DNA from: Paenibacillus sp. SZ31
GTDB taxonomy: Bacteria; Bacillota; Bacilli; Paenibacillales; Paenibacillaceae
Length of the DNA: 64,000 nucleotides
Assembly: GCF_012912005.1 (NCBI RefSeq)
Contig: NZ_JABBEA010000002.1
Coordinates: 124,001 to 188,000 of the forward strand
Direction: 5' to 3'
Shown: positions 48,437-59,480 of the stretch, piece after piece
How positions within the stretch are numbered: position 1 is the stretch's first letter
How the letters are laid out: each line of letters begins with the position of its first letter
Made by a program: the position numbers and the translations under genes
The notes under the pieces: model-generated
What the model was told of the DNA's origin: nothing
The model's database searches: none
The model's input: the letters and a program-made list of their open reading frames with translations, nothing else

Positions 48437-48796
48437 TTAATCACATTTTTTCACTTCGCCACGATAATTGGCCATTCTGAAACTAGCCCCGCATCCACAC
48501 GAAACTTTGGCATTTGGATTATTCATGGTGAATCCGCCTAACATTCCGCTCTCTTCATAATCAATCTCAAGACCATCAATATATGGAATACTGTTTGCGT
48601 GAACCAATATCTTAAATTGCTTTTTATTTAACACAGTGTCTTCTTCTGCCTGCTGTTCATCCACGATAAGGGTATAAGATAAACCACTGCATCCCCCTTC
48701 ATCAACGCCTACTCTAAGAAAGGCATTTTGGATATCCGCACTTGATAAGATCTCGACAATTTTTTCCGATGCTGTATCACTGACCTCAATGATCAT
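48437..48796 (-). CDS. A-type iron-sulfur cluster carrier (IscA/SufA/ErpA-like)
   Basis: A 119-residue A-type carrier starting at the ATG at 48796 (MIIEVSDTASEKI; GGGAGG upstream). The three cluster-binding cysteines are present: C36 in DEGGCSGLSY, and C100 and C102 in SCGCGASF. These proteins receive Fe-S clusters from SufB/IscU scaffolds and pass them to client proteins. The gene overlaps the HxlR gene by 11 bp and is far from any suf or isc operon in this window. It sits in an efflux operon facing a SufR-like regulator. Confidence 0.88.
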   Translation of the reverse strand: MIIEVSDTASEKIVEILSSADIQNAFLRVGVDEGGCSGLSYTLIVDEQQAEEDTVLNKKQFKILVHANSIPYIDGLEIDYEESGMLGGFTMNNPNAKVSCGCGASFRMANYRGEVKKCD

Positions 48797-49133
48797 CTTT
48801 ATTCCTCCCGGTGGTATCATTTTGAAATTTGGTATCCCAGTCCATTAGACAGGGTATGAATGCTGCAAGAGCAGCTCCTTTTGGCGTAAGTTCATAAATA
48901 ATTTGTGTAGGGCGTGTCCGTATTGTTCTTTTGACCAAATGATCATGTTGAAGACCCTTTAAACGTCTGGAGAGGATCATTTCGGAAATGGAAGGAATGT
49001 TATCGCAAATTTCACCGAATTTCTTCGGACCTTGAGAAAGAGTGCATAAAATATGGATGGTCCATTTCGTTCCGATGATGCGATAAGCTGTAAATAGTTT
49101 ATTCGGATCTTCAGTGAGCAATGGTCTGTACAC
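48786..49133 (-). CDS. HxlR-family regulator
   Basis: A 115-residue winged-helix protein (MarR/DUF24, HxlR type). IGTKWTIHILCTLSQGPKKF and ISEMILSRRLKGLQHDHLVK form the HTH, and TQIIYELTPKGAALAAFIPC is the wing and dimer helix. Cysteines at about 30, 43 and near 95 could permit redox sensing as in YodB/HypR relatives. The GTG start at 49133 lies 13 bp after the MFS stop with only a weak SD, so translation is probably coupled. It overlaps the following IscA-like gene. Confidence 0.82.
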   Translation of the reverse strand: MYRPLLTEDPNKLFTAYRIIGTKWTIHILCTLSQGPKKFGEICDNIPSISEMILSRRLKGLQHDHLVKRTIRTRPTQIIYELTPKGAALAAFIPCLMDWDTKFQNDTTGRNKDDH

Positions 49134-49145
49134 CCACTTTCATAT

Positions 49146-50504
49146 TCATCTGCGTGGTGAGATCCGAGTGCTGGCAATGATACTCATGACGATCAACAAG
49201 AGATGGAACCCCATGGCTACAATTAAGCCGGATTGAAGTGACATACCGCCAGCCTGACACACTACAAGGATGGAACCACCAATACCGATCACTACCCCAG
49301 GTGTAAACGAATCTGCAAATTGCAGATTGGCCGAGGTCTGGCCTACGCCTTCCTCCCCCGTTTGGGAAAATGCGACAACACCGCTAATCGGATGCGCCAA
49401 TCCAATACCAACTCCAGCAATGATCTGACCAAGAACTGCGATGGTAACGGTCACAACAGGTACCCAAAATACGATAGCAATCCCTATCGCAAGCAGCAAT
49501 ACCCCCAGAATGATTCTCATATGACGTCCACGGCCCTGATCTGCCGCATCCCACCGTCCTTGTAGATACGCAATGATACACCAACTTAATGCAGCACTCG
49601 CGACAATTAATCCGGCCTGTGAAGGTGTAATTCCTTTCACGTCGATTAGAGCCAATACCAGGAAATTCTGTGTGCTGGTATAGGCAGCGAAGAACAACCC
49701 ACGTGTTGCCAGAATTGCTGGCATTCCTCTGCGCAACGTAAGTGTTCCCTTCGGTAGCAATTTACGGAGCGGAAATAACATCAATACTAGGCCAATCGCG
49801 ACTAAAACAAATCCCATAATGCTCGGAAGCATACTTAAACCAACCAGGAAAATCCCTGTACCTAACGTTAAGAGTAGCGCCATCCAAGTGGATGAAGATC
49901 CGGTATCCCCTCCCGTCTTCTGCACTTTCAATTTCCTAAAGGCAGGTAAACTAAGCAATGCTGAAACCACTAGCACAGGTAAGATCCCCCAGAAAACAAA
50001 GCGCCAGGACCACTGATCTGCGATAAGACCGGCTACATATGGACCAAGCATGGACGGAAGAACATAGGCAGTACCAAATGCTCCAAGTATTTTGGCACGT
50101 AACTCATCCGGGTAACTTAAGGATATAGCCGTATATACACAAGTCATCATAGCTCCAGCACCCAAACCCTGAAGGGCCCGTGAACCTATCATGATATACA
50201 TATCGCCTGCGGTTGCGGCAGCGATCAGCCCTACGATAAACAACAGAAGTGCAAAAGTGAACGGTGCTGCAGGTCCTCTTTTATCAATGATCCGACCGAC
50301 GACCAGCGTCCCGATAATCTGCGCAAGCAGATATGTACTGAATATCCACCCGAACAAGCTAAGGCCGTTCAAGTCTCCAGCAATCGAAGGAGCAATGGTG
50401 GTGACAGATAGACCTTCGAATCCAACGGCCATCACTGACAAAATAATTCCTATGGACAGTGCAAAATAACGCGGGCTGAAAATACTTTGATGATTAGACG
50501 ACAT
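49146..50504 (-). CDS. MFS transporter (DHA2/EmrB-like), paralog 2
   Basis: A 452-residue transporter from the ATG at 50504 (MSSNHQSIFSPRYFALSIG), with GGAGG 8 nt upstream; a longer frame above it has no SD. LFGWIFSTYLLAQIIGTLVV, motif A GRIIDKRGP and GSRALQGLGAGAMMTCVYTA mirror the MFS at 46567. First gene of an operon MFS-HxlR-IscA-HesB. The divergent SufR-like gene and two matching operators lie upstream, so expression probably depends on Fe-S or redox status (inference). Confidence 0.87.
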   Translation of the reverse strand: MSSNHQSIFSPRYFALSIGIILSVMAVGFEGLSVTTIAPSIAGDLNGLSLFGWIFSTYLLAQIIGTLVVGRIIDKRGPAAPFTFALLLFIVGLIAAATAGDMYIMIGSRALQGLGAGAMMTCVYTAISLSYPDELRAKILGAFGTAYVLPSMLGPYVAGLIADQWSWRFVFWGILPVLVVSALLSLPAFRKLKVQKTGGDTGSSSTWMALLLTLGTGIFLVGLSMLPSIMGFVLVAIGLVLMLFPLRKLLPKGTLTLRRGMPAILATRGLFFAAYTSTQNFLVLALIDVKGITPSQAGLIVASAALSWCIIAYLQGRWDAADQGRGRHMRIILGVLLLAIGIAIVFWVPVVTVTIAVLGQIIAGVGIGLAHPISGVVAFSQTGEEGVGQTSANLQFADSFTPGVVIGIGGSILVVCQAGGMSLQSGLIVAMGFHLLLIVMSIIASTRISPRR

Positions 50505-50560
50505 GAAATGTGACCTCCAAGAAAATTGGTATGTATACATCGTATCCGGATACTTAGTAA

Positions 50561-50579
50561 ACATTTTTGTTTATAATGT
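50561..50579. promoter_or_regulatory. Operator 1 of the SufR-like/MFS intergenic region
   Basis: ACATTTTTGTTTATAATGT, an imperfect inverted repeat, 17 of 19 bases identical to operator 2. It overlaps a -35 candidate (TTTACT) of the MFS promoter, whose extended -10 is TGTATACA near 50530-50537. Confidence 0.7.
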
Positions 50580-50597
50580 CTAAGCTACAGTTCGGCT

Positions 50598-50626
50598 TTG
50601 ACTTTGTCAACATTTTTGTTTAAAAT
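50598..50626 (+). promoter_or_regulatory. Promoter of the SufR-like regulator gene
   Basis: -35 TTGACT (50598-50603) and -10 TAAAAT (50621-50626) with a 17-bp spacer. Operator 2 covers the spacer and the -10 box, as expected for autorepression. Confidence 0.65.
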
Positions 50627-50628
50627 GT
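50610..50628. promoter_or_regulatory. Operator 2 of the SufR-like/MFS intergenic region
   Basis: ACATTTTTGTTTAAAATGT contains perfect 7-bp arms ACATTTT/AAAATGT. Its centre is 49 bp from operator 1. Confidence 0.72.
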
Positions 50629-50670
50629 AGTTAGTCATGTAGATTCAATTGCTTCAAAAGGAGGTACAGT

Positions 50671-51330
50671 ATGAGCGGAAATCAAACCAAAAAGGATGTC
50701 TCAACCAGTACCCGGAGAGCAATTATTAATCTGTTAAAAGAGCGCGGGGGAATGGATGTTATGGCACTCTCCACTCAGTTTTCGTTATCTGGAATGGCTA
50801 TTCGGCAACATCTGAATGCGCTAAAAGAAGAAGGATTGGTTACCACTGTGGAAGAGGCCCGTCCCATGGGTCGCCCCACCAAGCTATGGATATTAACTCC
50901 CGCGGCTAATCGTTTTTTCCCAAGTGGATATTCGGATTTATCCGTCAGCCTCATCAATTCGATGAAAGAAGCTTTTGGTCATGAAGGGCTGGACAAGCTG
51001 CTGGATGTGCGAAATAAAAATATGCAAGAACAATATCTTCAGCATCTTGGGGATGCATCGGATGTTAGAGAGAGATTGGAAAAATTGGCCGAGATTCGCA
51101 CCAATGAGGGTTATATGGCCGAGGTTAAGGAGCAGGATGATGGCAGTCTCCTACTCATTGAGAAGCATTGCCCCATCTGTGAAGCGGCCGCGGTATGTAC
51201 CGGGTTATGCAAGAATGAGTTACATTTATTCAAAACAGTTCTAGGCGATAATGTTCATATTGAACGAGGAGAATACATTTTAGCCGGAGGAAGAAACTGC
51301 GTATACATCGTTACGCAAAATAAACCATGA
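50671..51330 (+). CDS. SufR-like winged-helix regulator with C-terminal cysteine cluster
   Basis: A 219-residue regulator. A DeoR/ArsR-like winged helix fills residues 12-75 (MALSTQFSLSGMAIRQHLNA then EEARPMGRPTKLWILTPAA), with the GRP wing typical of SufR. The C-terminal domain carries HCPICEAAAVCTGLCKNELH with C167, C170, C176 and C180, then C210 in GGRNCVYIV. The HCPI...LC..E....LG...GG..C layout matches SufR-family proteins, which ligate a 4Fe-4S cluster and repress in the cluster-bound state. Start ATG with AGGAGG. It is divergent from the MFS-HxlR-IscA-HesB operon, with two identical-type operators between. Cluster binding here is inferred, not shown. Confidence 0.82.
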   Translation: MSGNQTKKDVSTSTRRAIINLLKERGGMDVMALSTQFSLSGMAIRQHLNALKEEGLVTTVEEARPMGRPTKLWILTPAANRFFPSGYSDLSVSLINSMKEAFGHEGLDKLLDVRNKNMQEQYLQHLGDASDVRERLEKLAEIRTNEGYMAEVKEQDDGSLLLIEKHCPICEAAAVCTGLCKNELHLFKTVLGDNVHIERGEYILAGGRNCVYIVTQNKP

Positions 51331-51366
51331 CCAAAAGAGCAACCTCATTGGAGATTGCTCTTTTGG
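51331..51366 (+). terminator. Terminator of the SufR-like gene
   Basis: CCAAAAGAGCAA and TTGCTCTTTTGG form a 12-bp stem with a 12-nt loop, starting right after the stop codon. It also faces the convergent esterase gene. Confidence 0.8.
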
Positions 51367-51398
51367 TTTGTTTCCATTCCAGACATACATCCCTCTAT

Positions 51399-52376
51399 TC
51401 AAGTGTGATGCTGTTCGGCAAAATAATGCGCTACTGCATACTTGTAAGATTTCATTAAGAATGAAGTAGCTTCCTGGCTTACCTCGGCTTTGGGATTAAT
51501 GATATCAAATCCATGGTAACAGCCTTTGTATAGCGTGAATTCAACGGGAATGCCGGCTTCTTTTAATTGCTTAACGTATTCGATCGTTTCATCCCGGAAG
51601 GGTTCCACATCACCGACGAAAGTCACTGTGGGTGGAAGGTTACTATAATCGGTAGCTCTTGCAGCTGACGCATAAGGAGATACCTCTTTTCCGTAATTAT
51701 CTCCGAGGTACAGCTTCCAAGCCCATTCATTCATGTCAGAGTTCCATATGGGGGCATTATTATCTTGAGCTGATTCAGTGATCATTCTGTCATCGATCAT
51801 GGGGTACAGCGGCATTTGAAATGCGATATTCACTTCCCCCTGATCTCTCGCATAGAGAGTAAGAGCTGCGGTTAACCCTCCTCCTGCACTTTCCCCACCT
51901 ACCATGAGTTGATTGCTCCGAATTCCGAGCTCCTTGGCATGTTGCTTCATCCACATAAGAGCGTCATAGCTATCCTCTAACGCTGCTGGATACGGTGCTT
52001 CAATAGATAAACGATAATCCGGCGCGATAATAACACAATTACTTGTATCCATTAACTTTTGGTACATGTTTTCGAACAGTTCTGGTATTCCCTGTGCGTA
52101 GCCTCCCCCATGTAACCAAAGAATACCCGGAAGGTTTTCTTGGACATGATGAGGTCTATAGATAAGCATACGCTGTTTAGATCCGTCTTTACGTTCAATC
52201 CATTCTTCACGACAGTGCATCCCTTCCAGATGCTTCCCTTTTCGTTTTTCAATTTGTTTTTTTCTTTTGAGCATATCTTTTAAGAAACGGTCTTCACTTG
52301 AGGAACTCATTAAGATGTTCAAAATCCTACCTTTCAGACGTAATTCTTTATCTATCATTGCATAGGTTACTTTCAT
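51399..52376 (-). CDS. Alpha/beta hydrolase of the hormone-sensitive-lipase (HSL) family
   Basis: A 325-residue esterase from the ATG at 52376 (MKVTYAMIDKELR; GGAGG upstream). It has the HSL oxyanion motif ILWLHGGGYAQG, the nucleophile elbow GGESAGGGL, an acidic residue in VGDVEPFRDE and the catalytic His in CYHGFDI. It hydrolyses short-chain esters. No signal peptide. Divergent from a TetR gene across 168 bp carrying repeated GTTCGATAA words, so it is probably under that regulator's control. Confidence 0.87.
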   Translation of the reverse strand: MKVTYAMIDKELRLKGRILNILMSSSSEDRFLKDMLKRKKQIEKRKGKHLEGMHCREEWIERKDGSKQRMLIYRPHHVQENLPGILWLHGGGYAQGIPELFENMYQKLMDTSNCVIIAPDYRLSIEAPYPAALEDSYDALMWMKQHAKELGIRSNQLMVGGESAGGGLTAALTLYARDQGEVNIAFQMPLYPMIDDRMITESAQDNNAPIWNSDMNEWAWKLYLGDNYGKEVSPYASAARATDYSNLPPTVTFVGDVEPFRDETIEYVKQLKEAGIPVEFTLYKGCYHGFDIINPKAEVSQEATSFLMKSYKYAVAHYFAEQHHT

Positions 52377-52434
52377 TAATTGTTCCTCCAAAAGGTAATA
52401 ATCTGTTACTCTGGTTATAGTATATGTACACGCT

Positions 52435-52462
52435 GTTCGATAAACAACAGGCAGTTCGATAA
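52435..52462. promoter_or_regulatory. Direct repeats between the esterase and TetR genes
   Basis: GTTCGATAA occurs at 52435-52443 and 52454-52462, 19 bp apart. The minus-strand promoter TTGTTT-17 bp-TATACT of the esterase gene overlaps the first copy. Candidate regulator binding sites. Confidence 0.5.
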
Positions 52463-52544
52463 CAAATGATAGTTAACGAACGAAACAACGGATTATGTCT
52501 GTTAGCTCGATGATTTTGCATCATTAGGAGGGTAATTAAGGGGA

Positions 52545-53108
52545 ATGCAAGAAGACCGCAGAATTCAATATAGCAAAATGGTATTAAGAGAAAGTCTGTT
52601 AGCACTTATGAAAGAGCGTCCAATTAACAAAATTACCGTGACTGACTTATGCAGACAAGCGAATCTTAATCGTAATACGTTCTATATGCACTATCATTCT
52701 CCAGTTCATTTGCTTTCAAGCATTGAAGAATCATTTTTTGCGGTTATTAAGGAGCTTATAGAACGTTCTATACGGGATGATGTACATGTTAAAAGTTCAT
52801 TCGTTGAAATCTGCGAACATATCGCAGATAACAGTGACCTGTGTACCATCCTGTTCTCTGATCATGGGAATGGAGATTATTTGGAACGGGTGATCTATAT
52901 TTTGCATGATCGAAGTATTGAAGTGTGGAGGGAACAAATGCCTCACATGGATGTGAATACGCTTGAATCATACTATTCATTCATTTCAAGCGGCAGTGCA
53001 GCAGTCATCAAAAATTGGATTAAACATGGAATGAAGGAAACGCCGCGAGAAATAGCTCGATTTATTGAAAAAGTAAGTCGTTCGGTTGAACAATCATTTA
53101 TGCAATAG
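52545..53108 (+). CDS. TetR-family transcriptional regulator
   Basis: A 187-residue regulator with HTH at about 8-55 (PINKITVTDLCRQANLNRNT then FYMHYHSPVHLL) and a DhaS/TetR_C_7-8-like C-terminal domain (SYYSFISSGSAAVIKNWIKH). It is divergent from the HSL esterase gene. Ligand unknown. Confidence 0.87.
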   Translation: MQEDRRIQYSKMVLRESLLALMKERPINKITVTDLCRQANLNRNTFYMHYHSPVHLLSSIEESFFAVIKELIERSIRDDVHVKSSFVEICEHIADNSDLCTILFSDHGNGDYLERVIYILHDRSIEVWREQMPHMDVNTLESYYSFISSGSAAVIKNWIKHGMKETPREIARFIEKVSRSVEQSFMQ

Positions 53109-53126
53109 TGAATCTAAACAAAACAA

Positions 53127-53163
53127 ACGACCGTTTTCCGGAAGTATTCCAGAGAACGGTCGT
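53127..53163. terminator. Terminator of the second beta-glucoside operon
   Basis: ACGACCGTT pairs with AACGGTCGT, with an additional inner pairing; T-rich tracts (TTTGTTTTGTTT) follow on the minus strand after the GH1 stop. It may also stop the TetR transcript. Confidence 0.7.
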
Positions 53164-53200
53164 AACCACATGATTATTTCGTTCATTCATTCATTTATCA

Positions 53201-56517
<3,317 letters not shown>

Positions 56518-56543
56518 TCATCCTTCCAACAATTGATATACAC

Positions 56544-56600
56544 AAAAAGGCAAGACCACAGGAACAAAGCGGTAAACGCCTTGTCCAATGAGTCTCGCCT
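56544..56600 (-). terminator. Conditional leader terminator of the PTS-GH1 genes
   Basis: On the minus strand AGGCGAGAC... pairs with ...GTCTTGCCT across a large stem and TTTTT follows. Its 5' arm overlaps the RAT sequence, so forming the antiterminator prevents it. Confidence 0.78.
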
Positions 56601-56620
56601 GCATGACCAGTAACAATCCC
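56591..56620 (-). promoter_or_regulatory. RAT: ribonucleic antiterminator for the LicT/BglG protein
   Basis: The minus strand reads GGGATTGTTACTGGTCATGC and continues AGGCGAGAC, closely matching the LicT/SacY RAT pattern GGATTGTTACTG...GGCA...AACC. It lies 6 nt after the antiterminator gene's stop and overlaps the terminator stem that follows. Confidence 0.85.
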
Positions 56621-56625
56621 GAATT

Positions 56626-57462
56626 TTATTCAATTGATTTTCGTGTGATTCTTTCAATGTGAATCGTCAGATATAATTGATCTTCATCTGACAATGTAGT
56701 ATTAAGATACTTCTCGATTTTCAACATACACTCATATGCTTTGGTATATTTGGATCTGACCTGCCTAAACAGGAAATCGTCTTCGATCAACGCTTCTCTC
56801 CGCTGATTCAAGCTTTGGAAAAAGAATTTTAGATGGCTAATGAACCGTTCGTAACTTACCTCTTTTTCATCCAGAACAACATTAAAGGTATATTGGATGA
56901 TGGACAGAATATCATTAATCTTCTCTAATTGTCGCCCTAAATCTGCAATCTCGGGGTACTCACTGTTCACTTTGGGATTAATGAGATGCTGAGCAATATT
57001 GGCTGCTTCGTCTTCAGGAAATCGCTTGCCTATGGATTCTTCAATGAATTCCAGTGCCTTCAGACCTACCTCGAATTCTTTGGGGTAGATCTTCTTAATC
57101 TCCCAAGTTAACGGATTTACAATTTTGATCCCCTCATCATACAGCTTGATCATGTTGTTGATGTGATCGGTAAGTGTCACATATATATAATCACTGAGGG
57201 GCGTTTTGAGTCTATTTCTGGCGTATTCTATAATGTCGTAACATAATGAAACATAGTCAGTTGGGATATCTTCCAGCAACGTTTTGAATTTTTCTAACGT
57301 TTCATTGGGTTTCAGAATGAATAGTTTTTCGATCAGGTTTTCATCAAGCGCATCTCCTACACTTTTCTTGAATCCAACGCCTTTACCCATAACTACAAAT
57401 TCTTCCCGGAGCGCATCTTTAGCTACAATGGCGTTATTGTTAAAGATTTTTTGGATGATCAT
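56626..57462 (-). CDS. BglG/LicT-family transcription antiterminator
   Basis: A 278-residue antiterminator. The CAT RNA-binding domain is residues 1-55 (MIIQKIFNNNAIVAKD, VVMGKGVGFKKSVGD). PRD1 (about 65-165) has DHINNMIKL and PRD2 (about 170-278) DEAANIAQHLINP and LTIHIERITRKS, carrying the phosphorylatable histidines. The PTS phosphorylates these proteins to tie RNA binding to sugar availability. It heads the operon with the RAT just after its stop, so it is constitutively read while PTS and GH1 need antitermination. A cre site overlaps its promoter. Confidence 0.92.
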   Translation of the reverse strand: MIIQKIFNNNAIVAKDALREEFVVMGKGVGFKKSVGDALDENLIEKLFILKPNETLEKFKTLLEDIPTDYVSLCYDIIEYARNRLKTPLSDYIYVTLTDHINNMIKLYDEGIKIVNPLTWEIKKIYPKEFEVGLKALEFIEESIGKRFPEDEAANIAQHLINPKVNSEYPEIADLGRQLEKINDILSIIQYTFNVVLDEKEVSYERFISHLKFFFQSLNQRREALIEDDFLFRQVRSKYTKAYECMLKIEKYLNTTLSDEDQLYLTIHIERITRKSIE

Positions 57463-57535
57463 CCAATGCCTCCCTTCATCAAGTTTAAAACTCGCAAAAT
57501 GTTGTGTTTTAGGTGGGAGTAGTCATTTCTTGGCG

Positions 57536-57563
57536 ATCATACCTCTGTTAAACCTTACAGCAA
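57536..57563 (-). promoter_or_regulatory. Promoter of the antiterminator-PTS-GH1 operon
   Basis: Minus strand: -35 TTGCTG (57558-57563) and -10 TATGAT (57536-57541) with a 16-bp spacer. Confidence 0.55.
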
Positions 57564-57572
57564 GCGCTTTCT
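57559..57572. promoter_or_regulatory. cre-like site overlapping the -35 box
   Basis: AGCAAGCGCTTTCT keeps the AAGCGCTT core of cre with three mismatches at the edges. It overlaps the -35 of the second beta-glucoside operon, consistent with CcpA repression. Confidence 0.5.
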
Positions 57573-57652
57573 TTTCTTTGTTAAAAGTGTTCCCCCCACG
57601 GACATGAGATCCATAGGGAGTATCTAATCTACTTGAGTAAGTCCAACCTATC

Positions 57653-58672
57653 TTAGCGGCAAGCTTCAATTCCTTTTTCAAGGATTTCCATAACAGCTAA
57701 CGTTTCCTCGTCTTTGACGACTTTCTCCTTGCCAAGAACGATGGCTTGATAGAGAGCATCATACACACGGGTATAATCTCCTTTTTCCGAGACAACTTTC
57801 TCCTCATGATACACTCCCTCATCATCCATGTACGTTAAGGTCCCATAATGGTGGGGCAGGTCGATTCCGAAGTCAGGATGACCCTTAGGCAAGTGGAATA
57901 ACTTTAGATGCTCTTCCTGACGATCCTCCGTTTCTTTGACAAACATACCTTTTTTACCATAAACGATCGCACACGGGCGAGGTTTTAAACGGAAGAAACT
58001 CGATTTAATAGACACTTTTAACGTTCCATAATACAGATCGAGGTCAAAGTAATCATTCATTCTTCCTTCGCCCAGCAACTGACGGACATCGTAATGAACT
58101 CGTTCCGGCTTACCATAATAGGATATGGCTTGATCAAGCGTGTGGCTGGCATGTCCGTACAGATAACTGTTGTATTTGGAAAAATGGTTGGTGTTGTTTG
58201 GGATTTCAGGACGATAGTAATCATAATGCATTTCTACTTCCAGTAACTCTCCAAGTTTTCCGGATTCAATTACCTTTTGTGTGGTCAGGAAGTTCGAATC
58301 ATAACGTCTGTTTTGAAAACATTCGACAATTAGATTTCTCTCCTTGGCGTACTGGAAAATGTCTTCAGCTTGCTTCTTGTCCAACATGAAGGGTTTCTCA
58401 ACAAGCACATTTTTACCGTGATCCAGCGCTGTCTTGGCATAATCAAAGTGTGATTCTGGATGCGTACATACAACAACCAGCTGAATCTCATCGTCATTCA
58501 TCAAGACATCAAGATCACTCGTATATTGTACATCCGGTACGCGATCCCATTCCGTTTTATCCAGGTTACGGGCATATATTGTTTTTACCTTCACATGATC
58601 GTGGTTCAACGCGAAAGGAAGATGATATCGATTTGTGCTTTTGCCATTGCCAATGTATCCAACTGTAAGCAT
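57653..58672 (-). CDS. Gfo/Idh/MocA-family oxidoreductase
   Basis: A 339-residue NAD(P)-dependent dehydrogenase. The N-terminal Rossmann fold has a modified glycine loop VGYIGNGKSTNRY (family norm GxGxxG), and VVVCTHPESHFDYAKTALDH with VLVEKPFMLDKKQAEDI holds the EKP signature. The C-terminal alpha/beta domain includes SKYNSYLYGHASHTLDQAI with the catalytic His. Family members act on sugars or inositols. Start ATG with AAGGGGGA. It lies upstream of the second beta-glucoside operon but is separated by that operon's promoter. Confidence 0.88.
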   Translation of the reverse strand: MLTVGYIGNGKSTNRYHLPFALNHDHVKVKTIYARNLDKTEWDRVPDVQYTSDLDVLMNDDEIQLVVVCTHPESHFDYAKTALDHGKNVLVEKPFMLDKKQAEDIFQYAKERNLIVECFQNRRYDSNFLTTQKVIESGKLGELLEVEMHYDYYRPEIPNNTNHFSKYNSYLYGHASHTLDQAISYYGKPERVHYDVRQLLGEGRMNDYFDLDLYYGTLKVSIKSSFFRLKPRPCAIVYGKKGMFVKETEDRQEEHLKLFHLPKGHPDFGIDLPHHYGTLTYMDDEGVYHEEKVVSEKGDYTRVYDALYQAIVLGKEKVVKDEETLAVMEILEKGIEACR

Positions 58673-58822
58673 TTGAGTTCCCCCTTATATCTTTTTTGTT
58701 ATTATACGAGAAAAAATGGACGTGTGAAGTCAGGACGGGCAAAAAGGTATAATTGATCAATATTCATTCAAATTAAGGGCTATTTTCAAACAAAATGTTC
58801 AATCGAAAACCATTATGATACG

Positions 58823-58870
58823 AAAAAAAGCCGCTAAAATAGCGACTTGTAGAGAAGTACCTTTGCTTTT
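58823..58870 (-). terminator. Repeat-family terminator, copy 5
   Basis: AGTCGCTA-TTT-TAGCGGCT then TTTTTTT on the minus strand, 67 nt after the HxlR stop. The stem and loop are identical to copy 4. Confidence 0.88.
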
Positions 58871-58913
58871 GTTATCTGAGCGGTGAGACTCAACGTTTGT
58901 GCTGGCATCTTCT

Positions 58914-59300
58914 TTATACTTGGGATGGCTGGTGTTCCTGTGTTTCTTTGTTTCGTTCAGTCAATAATATGTTTTCATACTTTTCGCCCCAGTTGCGCAT
59001 CTCATCAATAAGTGGCTTCAGCGATTCTCCGAATGGAGTAAGAGTATAGTCTACCTTTGGCGGAATTTGACGGTATATATGGCGACTTACAATTCCATCA
59101 CTCTCCAATTCGCGCAGCTGCAGAGTCAGCATCCGTTGTGTAACAGCCGGAATTCGTCTCTTTAGTTCATTGAAACGTAAGGGGCCGTTCATTAGGTGGA
59201 AGAGGATGATCCCTTTCCATTTTCCCCCGATGACCTCAAGGGTGACTAGAATCTTACATTCATATGATTGCGGACAAACATGATCCAGTTCTTCGCTCAT
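58914..59300 (-). CDS. HxlR-family redox-type regulator (HypR-like)
   Basis: A 128-residue winged-helix regulator from the ATG at 59300 (MSEELDHVCPQSYECK; AAGGGG upstream). VIGGKWKGIILFHLMNGPLR, AVTQRMLTLQLRELESDGIV and KVDYTLTPFGESLKPLIDEM follow the HxlR/DUF24 pattern. The N-terminal Cys9 (and Cys15) sits where YodB and HypR of Bacillus subtilis have their redox-sensing Cys. It is divergent from a nitroreductase gene, the same arrangement as hypR-hypO. A palindrome lies between them. Confidence 0.85.
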   Translation of the reverse strand: MSEELDHVCPQSYECKILVTLEVIGGKWKGIILFHLMNGPLRFNELKRRIPAVTQRMLTLQLRELESDGIVSRHIYRQIPPKVDYTLTPFGESLKPLIDEMRNWGEKYENILLTERNKETQEHQPSQV

Positions 59301-59346
59301 TTTCGTAGCCCCTTTACTCTGATAAAGTATACTTTTTGTACCTATA

Positions 59347-59360
59347 GCACAAACTTGTGC
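59347..59360. promoter_or_regulatory. Predicted HxlR operator
   Basis: GCACAAACTTGTGC is a perfect 14-bp palindrome in the HxlR/nitroreductase intergenic region, flanked on both sides by GTAC. Promoter-like TATACT (minus) and TATAAT (plus) boxes lie on either side. Confidence 0.6.
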
Positions 59361-59480
59361 GTACTTGTAATGAATCATACTATATTATAATCTTGGATTT
59401 GAACAGAGGTAAAGCAGATGTTAAGGCGCCTAACACTACTTCCCTAGTAATCATTTAAATAAGCATATGGGGGAATATAA

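Noticed and set aside
57463..57530. A second RAT in the leader of the antiterminator gene
   Set aside because: There is no GGATTGTTACTG-like core, only a weak A/T hairpin.
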